The notes below the pieces were generated by a model. That model worked only from the letters and a program-made list of their open reading frames with translations, made no database searches and had not been told where the DNA came from. Below are positions 23,843-32,140 of a stretch of 64,000 bases of DNA, piece by piece. A program made the translations under genes and the position numbers. This DNA comes from Candidatus Pseudomonas phytovorans (GTDB taxonomy: Bacteria; Pseudomonadota; Gammaproteobacteria; Pseudomonadales; Pseudomonadaceae): assembly GCA_029202525.1 (NCBI GenBank), contig CP119325.1, forward strand, positions 6,112,001 to 6,176,000, given 5' to 3'. The stretch's first letter is position 1. Each line of letters opens with the position of its first letter.

Positions 23843-25063
23843 TCAGTCATGTTCGGCGCGTGGGTTGGCAGAGGGCGTCAAGCTGCTCTTCAGGAACTCC
23901 TCGCGCACCTGATGCATCTGCAAGTGTGTTTTCCCGGTCGCATAATCCAGCCCCGCTAGCCCCATTTCCAACGCCAGCCCGGGATGCCGTGCAGCATGGC
24001 GAATGCGCTCTGCCAGGCTGGACGGGTTCCCGGTTTCAAACGTCAGGGCGTTGCGCTTGCTGGTAATGTCCAGCACCCCGGAGGTGTCGGACCCAATGAC
24101 CGGAACGCCTTGGCTGAACGCGTCAAAAATGATGCGGGGCTGTTCCTGCTTCAATGTCGGCACCAACAGCCAGTCATGCTGGGCAATGATGCTGAAAAAG
24201 TCTTTGCCATAATCAACCGCGTTCAGAAAGCTCACCTGGACGCCACTGCGCCTTTCAGCTGCAAAGCGCAGGCAGTGCGCTTTCAAATCACCCTCTCCCA
24301 TAAGGGTGACGCTGATATCAACCCCTTCGACCTCCAGTTGCTCAATGGCTTCGAGCACGACCAGCACACCTTTATCCAGAACAAGGCGTGATGGGTAAAG
24401 CAAGTGAAGTGCACGGCTGCGCCTGCCTTCGAATCGTTTCCTGACGGTTTCAGGGGCCGCCATGAACTTTTTATCGAGCCAGCTGGCAGGGTTGATTAAC
24501 GTGCGGCTGTTGTTGCGCCCCAGAAAATAGTCCTTGTAGAAGGACTGGGTAAATATTCTGGCATTCGCCAGCTTCACGCAGCGCTTCAACAAAACGGTGT
24601 GTACATGGTGTTCGATGAGTGCCCGGAGGGTTCGCGCCTGCCCCTGAGCCAACATCCAGAATGAAGACTCTATGACAATCACCCATTGAAAGCGCAAGAA
24701 CGGCTTGAGCGGCAACACATAGAAAGACAAGGGGAATGCCCAGCCGGCCCCGTCCGAATGAACGATTCTGGCACGCTTGCAGGCATTGAAAACGGTGATG
24801 AAATTCGGAATGAAATTCTTTAATACTGACGCAAGCCCATAGTCCTTGCGCAACCCATAAAGCCGTTTTATATCCAGATGACTGATGCTTTGCAGCCCAT
24901 CAAGGTTGCCGCTTCTCTCTACAGGGCAACACATGCTGAAGTGTTCTATGTAGCTTAAATGAAGCTCAATGTCTTTGACCCAAAGGGGGTCTGTGAACAA
25001 ATTACCTTGTTCGTCTACGACAACAGGAATTCGGGTGAACAGGATGTATGGGTCTTCAATCAT
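23843..25063 (-). CDS. Glycosyltransferase family 4-like protein
   Basis: A 406-aa GT-B fold glycosyltransferase. The C-terminal half has the Glycos_transf_1 pattern: LLYPSRLVLDKGVLVVLEAIEQL, VTLMGEGDLKAHC, and the nucleotide-sugar site LVPTLKQEQPRIIFDAFSQGVPVIGSDTSGVLDI, with the E-x7-E replaced by QEQPRIIFDAFSQG. The N-terminal acceptor half is not recognisable, and no signal peptide is seen. Its base composition is visibly less G+C-rich than its neighbours, and it sits alone between two iron systems, which suggests acquisition by transfer. Donor and acceptor are unknown; cell-surface polysaccharide or siderophore glycosylation are both possible but unproven. Confidence 0.82.
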   Translation of the reverse strand: MIEDPYILFTRIPVVVDEQGNLFTDPLWVKDIELHLSYIEHFSMCCPVERSGNLDGLQSISHLDIKRLYGLRKDYGLASVLKNFIPNFITVFNACKRARIVHSDGAGWAFPLSFYVLPLKPFLRFQWVIVIESSFWMLAQGQARTLRALIEHHVHTVLLKRCVKLANARIFTQSFYKDYFLGRNNSRTLINPASWLDKKFMAAPETVRKRFEGRRSRALHLLYPSRLVLDKGVLVVLEAIEQLEVEGVDISVTLMGEGDLKAHCLRFAAERRSGVQVSFLNAVDYGKDFFSIIAQHDWLLVPTLKQEQPRIIFDAFSQGVPVIGSDTSGVLDITSKRNALTFETGNPSSLAERIRHAARHPGLALEMGLAGLDYATGKTHLQMHQVREEFLKSSLTPSANPRAEHD

Positions 25064-25351
25064 ATTCCCCTCGCAGGGATGCCAGGACGCTCACAATTTC
25101 ATTGTCTACATGGGGCTTACTCCTCAATACCAGCCGTCCATCTCAACAACGTTCCAGCGTCCTTGCAGACCTCCTGCCTACACAGCAAGCGCTCCGTTGG
25201 GCATTAACTCTAGTGCGCGTTTGCCGATCACACACGCCAAGCGGCAAAAATTTGTCATGACTCCAAACGGTTTAGGCAAGCCTCTGTTTTCATTGTTCTA
25301 TTTCCTGAAAACGCCCAACCGCCTGGAGCCAGGTCTGCTCAGAGGCAGCTA
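25064..25351. other. 288-base gap ahead of the glycosyltransferase, no gene seen
   Basis: A lower-G+C, repeat-free stretch between two minus-strand genes. It probably holds the glycosyltransferase promoter and the end of the downstream receptor transcript's neighbour region. No Fur-like box, hairpin-plus-T-run or convincing small frame was found. Confidence 0.5.
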
Positions 25352-27529
25352 TCAGAAGTCATACCGCGCCCCAACCGTCATGCTGCGCGACGGCCCATAG
25401 AAGTTGAATGTCGAAGTCGACCCCACCCGCGACAGGTAGTCCCGGTCGAACAGGTTGTTGACGTTGAAGGTGGCCGTCAGCTTTGGGGTAACCGGGTACG
25501 ACAGCATCGCGTCCACCGTGGCATAGCCGGGTGCATCGATACGCACGCCACCGTTCTCGGCGTAGAAGTTGCTCATCGCCGATACACCGCCGCCAATGGC
25601 CAAGCCGGTCAGCGGGCCTTGGTTGATGGTGTACTTGCTCCACAGCGAAGCCTGGTTGCGCGGCATGATGAAGAACGTGGTTTCGGCGTCGCCCTTGAGG
25701 GTTTCGGTTTCCATCCAGGTGTAGCCCGCCAGCAGCTCCCAGTTCGGCGTCAGCTTGCCGCTCACTTCCACTTCGGCACCTTTGACGCGGGTCTTGCCGG
25801 AGGCAACCGAGAAGTTGGTGTCTACACCCTCCTCGTCGTATTCGGTGGTGGCGCGGTTCTTGTCGGTCAGGCGGAATACCGAGAAGCGGGTATTCAGGTC
25901 GCCGCCGAAGTAGCTGCTTTTGAGGCCGAATTCATACTGCTCGCCTTCACGCGGTTTCAACACCCGGCCGTTGCTGTCGGTGTCGGACTGTGGCTTGAAC
26001 ACCTGCGAGTAGCTGGCGTACAGCGCATGGTTCTCGGTCAGGTCGTAGACCAGGCCGCCATACGGTGTGAAGTGGCCATCTACGCGTTTGCTGTCGTTGG
26101 TAGTGGCACCGCTGCTCAGGGTAGTGGTGTAGAAATCACCGCGGTACCAGCTGAAGCGGCCGCCGGCGATCAGTGCCAGGCGCTCGATCGGGCGGAAGGT
26201 GACCTTGGAATACAGGCCGTATTCCTCTTCCTGCATGCCGGTCTCGGTGCTGTAGTTGGGCGACGGTTTGGCGAACTGCTTCGGCGAGTAGGTGTTGACG
26301 TTGATGGCGCCCAGGTTGGTGGTGCCGTTGAGGTATTCGGTGTCGTAGTTCTTGTAGTCGGTGCCCACCACAAATTCGCTGACCTGGCCGAGGGTTTCGA
26401 ACGGCTGGCTGTAGCTGGCGTCCAGCGAGTAGGTGTCCTGGGTGAAGTCGCGGGCGCTGGCGCGCTCGGAGTTGGCACCGGTGGTGGCATTGGTCGCGGT
26501 GAAGGCGTACAGGTAATTGGTGTCGCGGTGCGAGCCACGCGCTGCGATACGGCCATAGCCGCCGTTGTCGAAGCGGTGGGTCAGCTCGGCGACCAGGTCG
26601 GTGGTCTTGCCATCGAAGTAGTTCCAGTCAGCCCCCAGGAAACGGGAATGGCTGAAGTCGGGCACGTCACCGGACAACGTTGCCGGGTAGCCATTGTGCG
26701 GTGTGATGTTCTTCACTTCGTGCATCAGCCCGAACGACAGCGTGGTGGCGTCGTCCAGGTCGACATCCAGCACACCGTAGTAGCTGTTGCTGGTGTTGGC
26801 GTTGTAATCGACTTCGCCATTGGTGTCGTCACGGGAGGCGATGAAACGCCCGCGTACGCGGCCGGCGTCATCCAGCGGCCCGCTCAGGTCGATTTCTTCG
26901 TGGTTGGTGTCCCAGGTGCCATAGCTGCCTTCGACGTGGCCCTGAAACTCGGCGGTCGGGCGCTTGCGTACCATGTTGACGATACCACCCAGTTCACTGG
27001 TGCTGCTGAACAGCCCGGCCGGGCCACGCATGATTTCGACACGGTCGAACGCCGCCAGCGACGGCACGGTACCAAAGATGCTGGCCATCGGTGCCGGCAG
27101 GCCATCGATGTTGAACTCGCTGTACTCGTAGCCACGGGCGTAGATCGACGAACGGCCGCTGTCGTTGGTCAGAGTGCGCAGGCCGGCGGTGTACTTGGCC
27201 AGGTCGTCCAGGTGCACGAACTGGCGGTCTTTGACGTAATCCTGGGTGTACACGGTGATCGACTGCGGGATGTCCTTCAGCGCTGCTGGCGTCTTGGTGC
27301 CGACGGTGGCTGCATCGACGCTGTAGCCACCCGTGGTTTCCGAGGGCAGCATGTCGTAAAGGCGATTGCCTTCGATGGTCAGTGCCGGCAGATCCAGCGA
27401 GCCGTCCTCGGCTGCCGCCTGAGTCGCTAGCGTTTCAGCCAGTGCCGACAACGAAAACGGCGCCAGCAACCCCAGCACCAGCCAGCCCCGAGCCCGTCGC
27501 GAGCTCCCCACACGTTTGAAACCGTTCAT
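25352..27529 (-). CDS. TonB-dependent siderophore receptor (FhuE/FpvA class, no STN domain)
   Basis: A 725-aa outer-membrane receptor. It has a signal peptide with an arginine-rich start (MNGFKRVGSSRRARGWLVLGLLAPFSLSALA), a plug (about 65-190; LKDIPQSITVYTQDYVKDR, IMRGPAGLFSSTSELGGIVNMVRKRP) and a barrel ending GARYDF. It lacks the STN signalling extension, so it is not controlled by surface signalling. Instead it is divergent from a PfeRS-like two-component system, and a Fur-like box lies 18-36 bases before its start. AAGGGTG precedes ATG 27529; the upstream 36 residues of open frame run through that box. Import of a ferric siderophore, possibly catecholate given the linked esterase, is inferred. 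Confidence 0.9.
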   Translation of the reverse strand: MNGFKRVGSSRRARGWLVLGLLAPFSLSALAETLATQAAAEDGSLDLPALTIEGNRLYDMLPSETTGGYSVDAATVGTKTPAALKDIPQSITVYTQDYVKDRQFVHLDDLAKYTAGLRTLTNDSGRSSIYARGYEYSEFNIDGLPAPMASIFGTVPSLAAFDRVEIMRGPAGLFSSTSELGGIVNMVRKRPTAEFQGHVEGSYGTWDTNHEEIDLSGPLDDAGRVRGRFIASRDDTNGEVDYNANTSNSYYGVLDVDLDDATTLSFGLMHEVKNITPHNGYPATLSGDVPDFSHSRFLGADWNYFDGKTTDLVAELTHRFDNGGYGRIAARGSHRDTNYLYAFTATNATTGANSERASARDFTQDTYSLDASYSQPFETLGQVSEFVVGTDYKNYDTEYLNGTTNLGAINVNTYSPKQFAKPSPNYSTETGMQEEEYGLYSKVTFRPIERLALIAGGRFSWYRGDFYTTTLSSGATTNDSKRVDGHFTPYGGLVYDLTENHALYASYSQVFKPQSDTDSNGRVLKPREGEQYEFGLKSSYFGGDLNTRFSVFRLTDKNRATTEYDEEGVDTNFSVASGKTRVKGAEVEVSGKLTPNWELLAGYTWMETETLKGDAETTFFIMPRNQASLWSKYTINQGPLTGLAIGGGVSAMSNFYAENGGVRIDAPGYATVDAMLSYPVTPKLTATFNVNNLFDRDYLSRVGSTSTFNFYGPSRSMTVGARYDF

Positions 27530-27546
27530 GACACACCCTTCGCCCA

Positions 27547-27565
27547 AATGATAATAATTCGCAAA
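27547..27565 (-). promoter_or_regulatory. Fur-like box before the third TonB receptor
   Basis: AATGATAATAATTCGCAAA on the plus strand contains GATAATAATT, close to the Fur consensus. It lies 18-36 bases before the receptor start. Confidence 0.65.
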
Positions 27566-27588
27566 CGAAACAAGTTGCTTTTTGCGAA
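27558..27588. promoter_or_regulatory. Dyad TTCGCAAA / TTTGCGAA, candidate response-regulator site
   Basis: Perfect 8-bp inverted arms at 27558-27565 and 27581-27588 are spaced 23 bases start to start, partly overlapping the Fur-like box. An OmpR-type regulator is encoded divergently 120 bases away. Its use as that regulator's site is inference. Confidence 0.45.
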
Positions 27589-27710
27589 CGATACCGGAGG
27601 GAAAAGGGGGGCGCAGCAGGATTAACCTTCTTAACACACCCAGGCGTTGCCCTCCCCTGCTGGCAATGGGATGATCCGTAACTGATACAGGTTCTCATTC
27701 AAGGCTCGCC

Positions 27711-28403
27711 GTGCCCATCTCACTTCTCCTCGCCGAAGACGACGCAAGCCTGCGTCAGGACCTGGAACGCCATTTCCTCAAACGCGGTTTCCGGGTGCAT
27801 GCCTGTGCCACTGGCACCCAGGCGCTGGACGCGATTCGGCAATCAGCGTTCGAACTGGTGTTGCTGGACATCATGCTGCCGGGTATCGACGGCCTCAGCC
27901 TGCTTGATGAGCTGCGCCGCCAGCAGGCGGTCCCGGTCATGCTGATGTCGGCGCTGGGGGCCGAGCAGGACCGCATCAGTGGCTTCACTCGTGGTGCCGA
28001 CGACTACCTGCCAAAACCCTTCAGCCTGGCGGAGCTGGACGCACGGGCCGATGCCTTGCTGCGGCGCGTGGCATTTGATCGCGGCACGGCGCTGCGTGCC
28101 GACGTCGGCGAGGTGATGCTGGACCACGACCGCCAGGACGTTATCCACCATGGCAACGCCGCTGGCCTCACCGCGTCCGAGTTCCGCTTGCTGGTCACGC
28201 TGCGGGCGCACCCCGGCGAAGCCTTGAGCAAACCCTTCCTGTACCAGACCGTGCTGCACCGGGCCTATACCCGCCTGGACCGGGGCCTGGATGTGCATGT
28301 GTGCAACCTGCGCCGCAAACTGGCCGACATCAGTGCCCAGCACCTGCAAATCCAGGCCGTGCGCGGGCAGGGGTACATCCTGGTCGACACGGAACAGCCC
28401 TGA
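27711..28403 (+). CDS. OmpR/PhoB-family response regulator (PfeR-like)
   Basis: A 230-aa response regulator: receiver domain (residues 3-115) with acidic pocket ED at 10-11, phosphoacceptor Asp53 in LVLLDIMLPG and Lys in DYLPKPFS, followed by a winged-helix DNA-binding domain (about 130-225; LTASEFRLLVTLRAHPGEALSKPFL, LDVHVCNLRRKL). The start is GTG 27711 with AAGGCTCGCC upstream. The sensor kinase gene overlaps it by one base (TGATG). Its setting next to a siderophore receptor and an esterase is like the P. aeruginosa pfeR-pfeS-pfeA-pfeE locus, where PfeR activates the receptor when enterobactin enters the periplasm. Confidence 0.9.
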   Translation: MPISLLLAEDDASLRQDLERHFLKRGFRVHACATGTQALDAIRQSAFELVLLDIMLPGIDGLSLLDELRRQQAVPVMLMSALGAEQDRISGFTRGADDYLPKPFSLAELDARADALLRRVAFDRGTALRADVGEVMLDHDRQDVIHHGNAAGLTASEFRLLVTLRAHPGEALSKPFLYQTVLHRAYTRLDRGLDVHVCNLRRKLADISAQHLQIQAVRGQGYILVDTEQP

Positions 28404-29749
28404 TGCGTCGCCACCCGTTGCTGTGGAAACTGGCTGTATTGCAGGTCAGCTTCTGCCTGTTGCTGGTCTGGCTGATCTGGACCTGGGGCTTGTCAGTGGA
28501 ACGCAGCACCTACTTTCTGTCCCAGGCCGACCAGGAGTACCTGGCGCGCTATGCGCAACAGGCCGAAGACGCCTGGAACCAAGGCGGCGCGAGCGGTGCC
28601 GAGGCGTGGCGCAGGCAACTGGAACAGGCCGAGGACACCTGGGTGGCGGTGATCGGGCCGCACCTGCAAAGCCTCGGCACCACGGCGCTGAGTGCCGAGG
28701 AGGCCAGCCACCTGACCTTCATGCGCAAACTGGATTGGCCGATGAGCCGGCGCCTGCAGGATGAGTTGCCCTACGTCAGCATCGACTTCCCGCAACACCC
28801 TGAGCACGGCCGCCTGGTGCTGCAACTGCCGGAACGCCTGCTGCCCACCGGCCTGACGCCGTGGACGCACGTCATCACCCACGGCGTTGCCCCAGCACTG
28901 CTCGCCCTGCTGCTGGGCCTGGCGTTGTATCGGCATTTGGTCGTACCGCTGAACCGCCTGCGCGACCGCGCCGACGCTCTGCGTGCCGATGACCTGGACA
29001 GCCCCGCCCTGCCCCTGCTGGAACGCCGTGACGAGCTGGGTGAACTGGCACAGGCCTTCGAACACATGGCCGGGCGCCTGCGTCAGAGCCTGGAGCAACA
29101 GCGCCTGCTGTTGCGCACGCTGTCTCACGAGTTGCGCACACCCCTGGCGCGACTGCGCATCGCCCACGACAGCGACTTGCCGCCGCCGCAGTTACGCGAG
29201 CGCCTGGACCGCGAAGTCGCCGACATGCAGAAGCTGCTGGAAGACACGCTGGACCTGGCCTGGCTGGACACCGAACAACCCAGCTTGCCGACCGAGCCGG
29301 TATTGATGGTTTCCGTATGGGAGGCACTGTGCCAGGACGTTTGCTTCGAGAGCGGCTGGGACCGTGCACGCCTGCCGTGTTCGCTCGGTACCGAATGCCT
29401 GGTACAGGCTCATCTGGACAGCCTGGCACAGGCCCTGGAAAACCTGCTGCGCAATGCCATCCGCCACTCGCCGGCCGAGGGCCGGGTCAGCCTGGATGGC
29501 TGGCGTGAGGGCGACTGCTGGCACCTGCGCCTGAGCGACCAGGGCCTTGGCGTACCGGACGCCGACCTTGACCGCATCTTCAAGCCTTACCAGCGCCTGG
29601 CCGACAGCGGCGCGGGCTTCGGCCTGGGCCTGGCCATCGCCCGCCGCGCCATCGAGCTGCAAGGCGGCCGCTTGTGGGCCAGCAATGGCCACCCAGGCCT
29701 GTGCCTGCACATGACCTTGCCGGCTGCCCGGGACGGTTTAGAAAGTTAA
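28403..29749 (+). CDS. Sensor histidine kinase (PfeS-like)
   Basis: A 448-aa membrane sensor: first membrane segment (about 8-28), periplasmic region of about 130 residues, second segment (about 155-175, HGVAPALLALLLGLALY), HAMP linker (VPLNRLRDRADALRADDL), H-box LLRTLSHELRTPLARLR near residue 240, and the ATPase core with N-box ENLLRNAIRHSP, G1 LSDQGLGVPD and G2 GAGFGLGLAIARR. It would phosphorylate the neighbouring regulator. The short periplasmic domain implies detection of a ligand already in the periplasm, as proposed for PfeS with ferric enterobactin. Confidence 0.9.
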   Translation: MRRHPLLWKLAVLQVSFCLLLVWLIWTWGLSVERSTYFLSQADQEYLARYAQQAEDAWNQGGASGAEAWRRQLEQAEDTWVAVIGPHLQSLGTTALSAEEASHLTFMRKLDWPMSRRLQDELPYVSIDFPQHPEHGRLVLQLPERLLPTGLTPWTHVITHGVAPALLALLLGLALYRHLVVPLNRLRDRADALRADDLDSPALPLLERRDELGELAQAFEHMAGRLRQSLEQQRLLLRTLSHELRTPLARLRIAHDSDLPPPQLRERLDREVADMQKLLEDTLDLAWLDTEQPSLPTEPVLMVSVWEALCQDVCFESGWDRARLPCSLGTECLVQAHLDSLAQALENLLRNAIRHSPAEGRVSLDGWREGDCWHLRLSDQGLGVPDADLDRIFKPYQRLADSGAGFGLGLAIARRAIELQGGRLWASNGHPGLCLHMTLPAARDGLES

Positions 29750-29769
29750 TGCGCTTTACGCTCAATCAG

Positions 29770-29788
29770 GACTGATTATCATCTGGGC
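29770..29788 (+). promoter_or_regulatory. Weak Fur-like sequence before the esterase
   Basis: ACTGATTATCATCTG (within 29770-29788) shares the GATTATCAT core with Fur boxes. It lies 44-62 bases before the esterase start in the 82-base gap after the sensor kinase gene. Confidence 0.45.
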
Positions 29789-29831
29789 ACTACAGCCTTG
29801 CGTTCCTCGCAAAGCCCTGACGAGACGCCTG

Positions 29832-30722
29832 ATGAGCAAGATGACCCTGACGCTGGCTTTGGCACTGGCCCTTGCAGCCCCCGTTGCCTTGGCGCAGCCC
29901 GAGCGCAACCAGAAGATGGACACTTCGCTGCTGCAGCGTCAGGACCTGGCCTACCGCTTCAGCCAGCTCGACCTGGACTCGGCCGATGGCCAGCGGCATT
30001 ACCGTTTGTGGGTCGGCACACCGAACCGCCCGGCACCAGCATCGGGGTACCCGGTGCTGTGGATGCTCGACGGCAATGCCGCGCTTGGCGCGCTGGACAG
30101 CCGGCAACTGGGCACACTTGCCGACGGCCAGGCGCCCGTGCTGGTGGCCGTGGGGTACCAGACCGATCAGCGTATCGAGCGCGCAGGGCGGACTTATGAC
30201 TACACCCCGGCGTTGCCCGGGCAGGCTGAGCAACGTGACCCGCTGACTGGCCAACCCAGTGGCGGCGTGGATGCTTTTCTTGACCTGCTGACCGAGCGCA
30301 TGCGGCCGATGGTGGCCGGGCTGGCCCCCATCGACCCGCAGCGACAGACGCTGTGGGGCCATTCCTACGGTGGGCTGGCCGTGCTGCATGCACTGTTCAC
30401 CCGGCCCGGAGCATTCAGTGACTACGCAGCAGCGAGCCCGTCATTGTGGTGGCATGACGGGGCTATCGTGCGTGAGGCACAGGGGCTTGAGCAACGCTTG
30501 GGCGACCACCCGGCACGGCTGCTGCTGATGCGAGGCAGCGAGGAACCTGCCAACCCCAGGGCGCAGGTAAAGGGCGATGTCGAGGGGCCTGCGCGGGAAC
30601 TGGCAGCGGACCTGGCCAGGGTGCCAGGGTTGCAGGTGCGGTTCGAGCGGTTTTCCGGGTTAGGGCATGGGCCGATGTTGCCGGCTTCGTTAAAGCGGGT
30701 GATTGAAGAGATGTCGCGGTAA
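29832..30722 (+). CDS. Periplasmic siderophore esterase-like hydrolase (Fes/IroE/PfeE-like)
   Basis: A 296-aa alpha/beta hydrolase with a signal peptide (MSKMTLTLALALALAAPVALA). The nucleophile elbow GHSYGG places the catalytic serine at residue 178; the histidine is probably His279 in GLGHGPML. VLWMLDGNAALGAL and ASPSLWWHDG are typical of the esterase D/IroE group that hydrolyses the trilactone of enterobactin-like siderophores. In P. aeruginosa the periplasmic PfeE frees iron from ferric enterobactin for PfeRS-controlled uptake. The order here (receptor, regulator, sensor, esterase) supports the same job, though the natural siderophore is not shown. Confidence 0.87.
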   Translation: MSKMTLTLALALALAAPVALAQPERNQKMDTSLLQRQDLAYRFSQLDLDSADGQRHYRLWVGTPNRPAPASGYPVLWMLDGNAALGALDSRQLGTLADGQAPVLVAVGYQTDQRIERAGRTYDYTPALPGQAEQRDPLTGQPSGGVDAFLDLLTERMRPMVAGLAPIDPQRQTLWGHSYGGLAVLHALFTRPGAFSDYAAASPSLWWHDGAIVREAQGLEQRLGDHPARLLLMRGSEEPANPRAQVKGDVEGPARELAADLARVPGLQVRFERFSGLGHGPMLPASLKRVIEEMSR

Positions 30723-30831
30723 GCCTGTGCGGGCAGCGCACTTGTTAGCCCATGACACAGCACGATTGCGCCAAAGGTCGTAGGGCCACGGGTTGCCAGT
30801 GGGGTGGCAGTGTGCGGTATGCTTGGCCGGT

Positions 30832-30965
30832 CTTCAGGGCGGGGTGCAAGTCCCCACCGGCGGTAAATCGAAAGATGAGCCCGCGAGCGCCCCGGCCATG
30901 CCGGGGGTCAGCAGATCTGGTGCAACTCCAGAGCCGACGGTCATAGTCCGGATGAAAGAAGGCGT
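30832..30965 (+). ncRNA. FMN riboswitch (RFN element)
   Basis: The conserved RFN blocks appear in order: TTCAGGGCGGGGTGCAAGTC, CCCCACCGGCGGTAAAT, AGCCCGCGAGCG, GGTCAGCAGATCTGGTG, CAACTCCAGAGCCGACGGT and ATAGTCCGGATGAAAGAAGG. It binds FMN and should turn off the ribB gene that starts 83 bases after it. Confidence 0.97.
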
Positions 30966-30969
30966 CAGG

Positions 30970-31007
30970 CAGGGGCCATCAGGGCGCCCCTGCGCGCGCA
31001 TTTTGTT
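30970..31007 (+). terminator. Hairpin after the FMN riboswitch, probable expression platform
   Basis: CAGGGGC (30970-30976) pairs with GCCCCTG (30986-30992), followed by a T-rich stretch ATTTTGTT. It lies directly after the RFN core and 41 bases before ribB. It may end transcription when FMN is bound; sequestration of the start region is an alternative. Confidence 0.55.
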
Positions 31008-31047
31008 CGCCCCGAGACGTTCATCGATCATTCACGAGGAGCGTTTC

Positions 31048-31698
31048 ATGTCCACCCGTAACCACCTGCAATTCCCCACTGTTTCCGCCGCCATCGCCGC
31101 CTTCCAGGCCGGGCGCCCTGTACTGTTGCTTGACGATGACGACCGCGAGGACGAAGCGGACATCATTGCCGCCGCCGAGAACATCACGCTGCAGACCATG
31201 GCCATGATGATTCGCGACTGCAGCGGCATCGTCTGCCTGTGCCTGGACGAAGCCACCGTCGACGAACTGCAGCTGGCGCCCATGGTGCAGAACAACCAGG
31301 CCCGCCACGGTACCGGCTTTACCGTCACCATCGAGGCGGCCGAGGGCATCACCACCGGGGTTTCTGCCCAGGACCGTATTACCACCATCGCTGCAGCACT
31401 GCGCTCCAGCGCCGAACAGCGCCATATCGTCAGCCCGGGGCATGTGTTCCCGCTGCGTGCGCGCAATGGCGGGGTTCTGACCCGCCGTGGCCACACCGAA
31501 GGTTCGGTGGACCTGGCGCGCCTGGCCGGCCTGCGCCCCGCTGCGGTGCTGTGCGAACTGATGAACCCCGATGGCAGCATGGCGCGTGGCGAGCAGGTGG
31601 CGGTGTACGCGCGCCAGTACAATCTGCCGGTGCTGACCATCGAAGAGCTGGCGCGGTACCGTGAGGCCATGGTTGCACGGGAAGCTGAGCCAGCCTGA
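31048..31698 (+). CDS. ribB: 3,4-dihydroxy-2-butanone 4-phosphate synthase, riboswitch-controlled
   Basis: A 216-aa stand-alone DHBP synthase. It converts ribulose 5-phosphate to 3,4-dihydroxy-2-butanone 4-phosphate plus formate for riboflavin synthesis. The metal-site loop reads DDDDREDEADIIAAAE instead of the usual DDEDRENEGD, keeping the acidic residues; HGTGFTVTIEAAEGITTGVSAQDR and RRGHTEGSVDLARLAGLRP complete the active site. GAGGAGCG precedes ATG 31048. It lies behind an FMN riboswitch and is a second copy beside the DHBP domain of RibBX 12 kb away, so it is probably the copy that adjusts flux to FMN level. Confidence 0.95.
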   Translation: MSTRNHLQFPTVSAAIAAFQAGRPVLLLDDDDREDEADIIAAAENITLQTMAMMIRDCSGIVCLCLDEATVDELQLAPMVQNNQARHGTGFTVTIEAAEGITTGVSAQDRITTIAAALRSSAEQRHIVSPGHVFPLRARNGGVLTRRGHTEGSVDLARLAGLRPAAVLCELMNPDGSMARGEQVAVYARQYNLPVLTIEELARYREAMVAREAEPA

Positions 31699-31727
31699 TA
31701 GACCGCACGGGGCCGCTTTGCGGCCCA

Positions 31728-31818
31728 TTCGCGGGGCAAGCCCGCTCCCACAGGTTCTTCACAGGCTCGAAGCTTGCGCGGTACCTGTGGGAGCGGGCTT
31801 GTCCCGCGAAGAGGCCGG
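31728..31818. repeat. REP pair between ribB and xseB
   Basis: Inverted REP copies, TTCGCGGGGCAAGCCCGC... from 31728 and the complementary copy ending CCCGCGAAGAGGCCGG at 31818, about 35 bases apart. The pair is preceded by a GGGGCCGCTTTGCGGCCC hairpin (about 31709-31726). Confidence 0.9.
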
Positions 31819-31897
31819 CAAATCCAGCCGAAGTTTGCTCCCCTAGCGCAGCTCTGCTAACGTCGCGCGGTTCTGACCCGCCACCGAGACAGTCGCC

Positions 31898-32140
31898 ATG
31901 GCCCGCAAAAAAGCCTCCCTCGATTTCGAGCAATCCCTCGCAGACCTGCAAACTCTGGTCGAGCGCCTGGAGAACGGCGAGTTGTCGCTGGAAGAGTCGC
32001 TGGCCGCCTTCGAGCAAGGCATCGCCCTGACCCGTGATTGCCAAGGTGCTTTGGCACAAGCCGAACAGAAGGTACAGATCCTGCTGGAACGCGACGGCGA
32101 ACTGGCTGCACAGCCTTTCGACGCGGAGCCAGAGGCATGA
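31898..32140 (+). CDS. xseB: Exodeoxyribonuclease VII small subunit
   Basis: An 80-aa XseB protein. It binds XseA to form exonuclease VII, which trims single-stranded DNA. The family pattern FEQSLADLQTLVERLENGELSLEESLAAFEQGIALTRDCQ.AL.QAEQKV covers most of the chain, which is predicted as two helices. Its stop overlaps the ispA start as ATGA, the usual xseB-ispA-dxs arrangement of gamma-proteobacteria. Confidence 0.96.
   Translation: MARKKASLDFEQSLADLQTLVERLENGELSLEESLAAFEQGIALTRDCQGALAQAEQKVQILLERDGELAAQPFDAEPEA

Noticed and set aside
15063..30722. Siderophore biosynthesis cluster
   Set aside because: Only uptake, signalling and esterase genes are present; no NRPS, NIS synthetase or export genes were seen.
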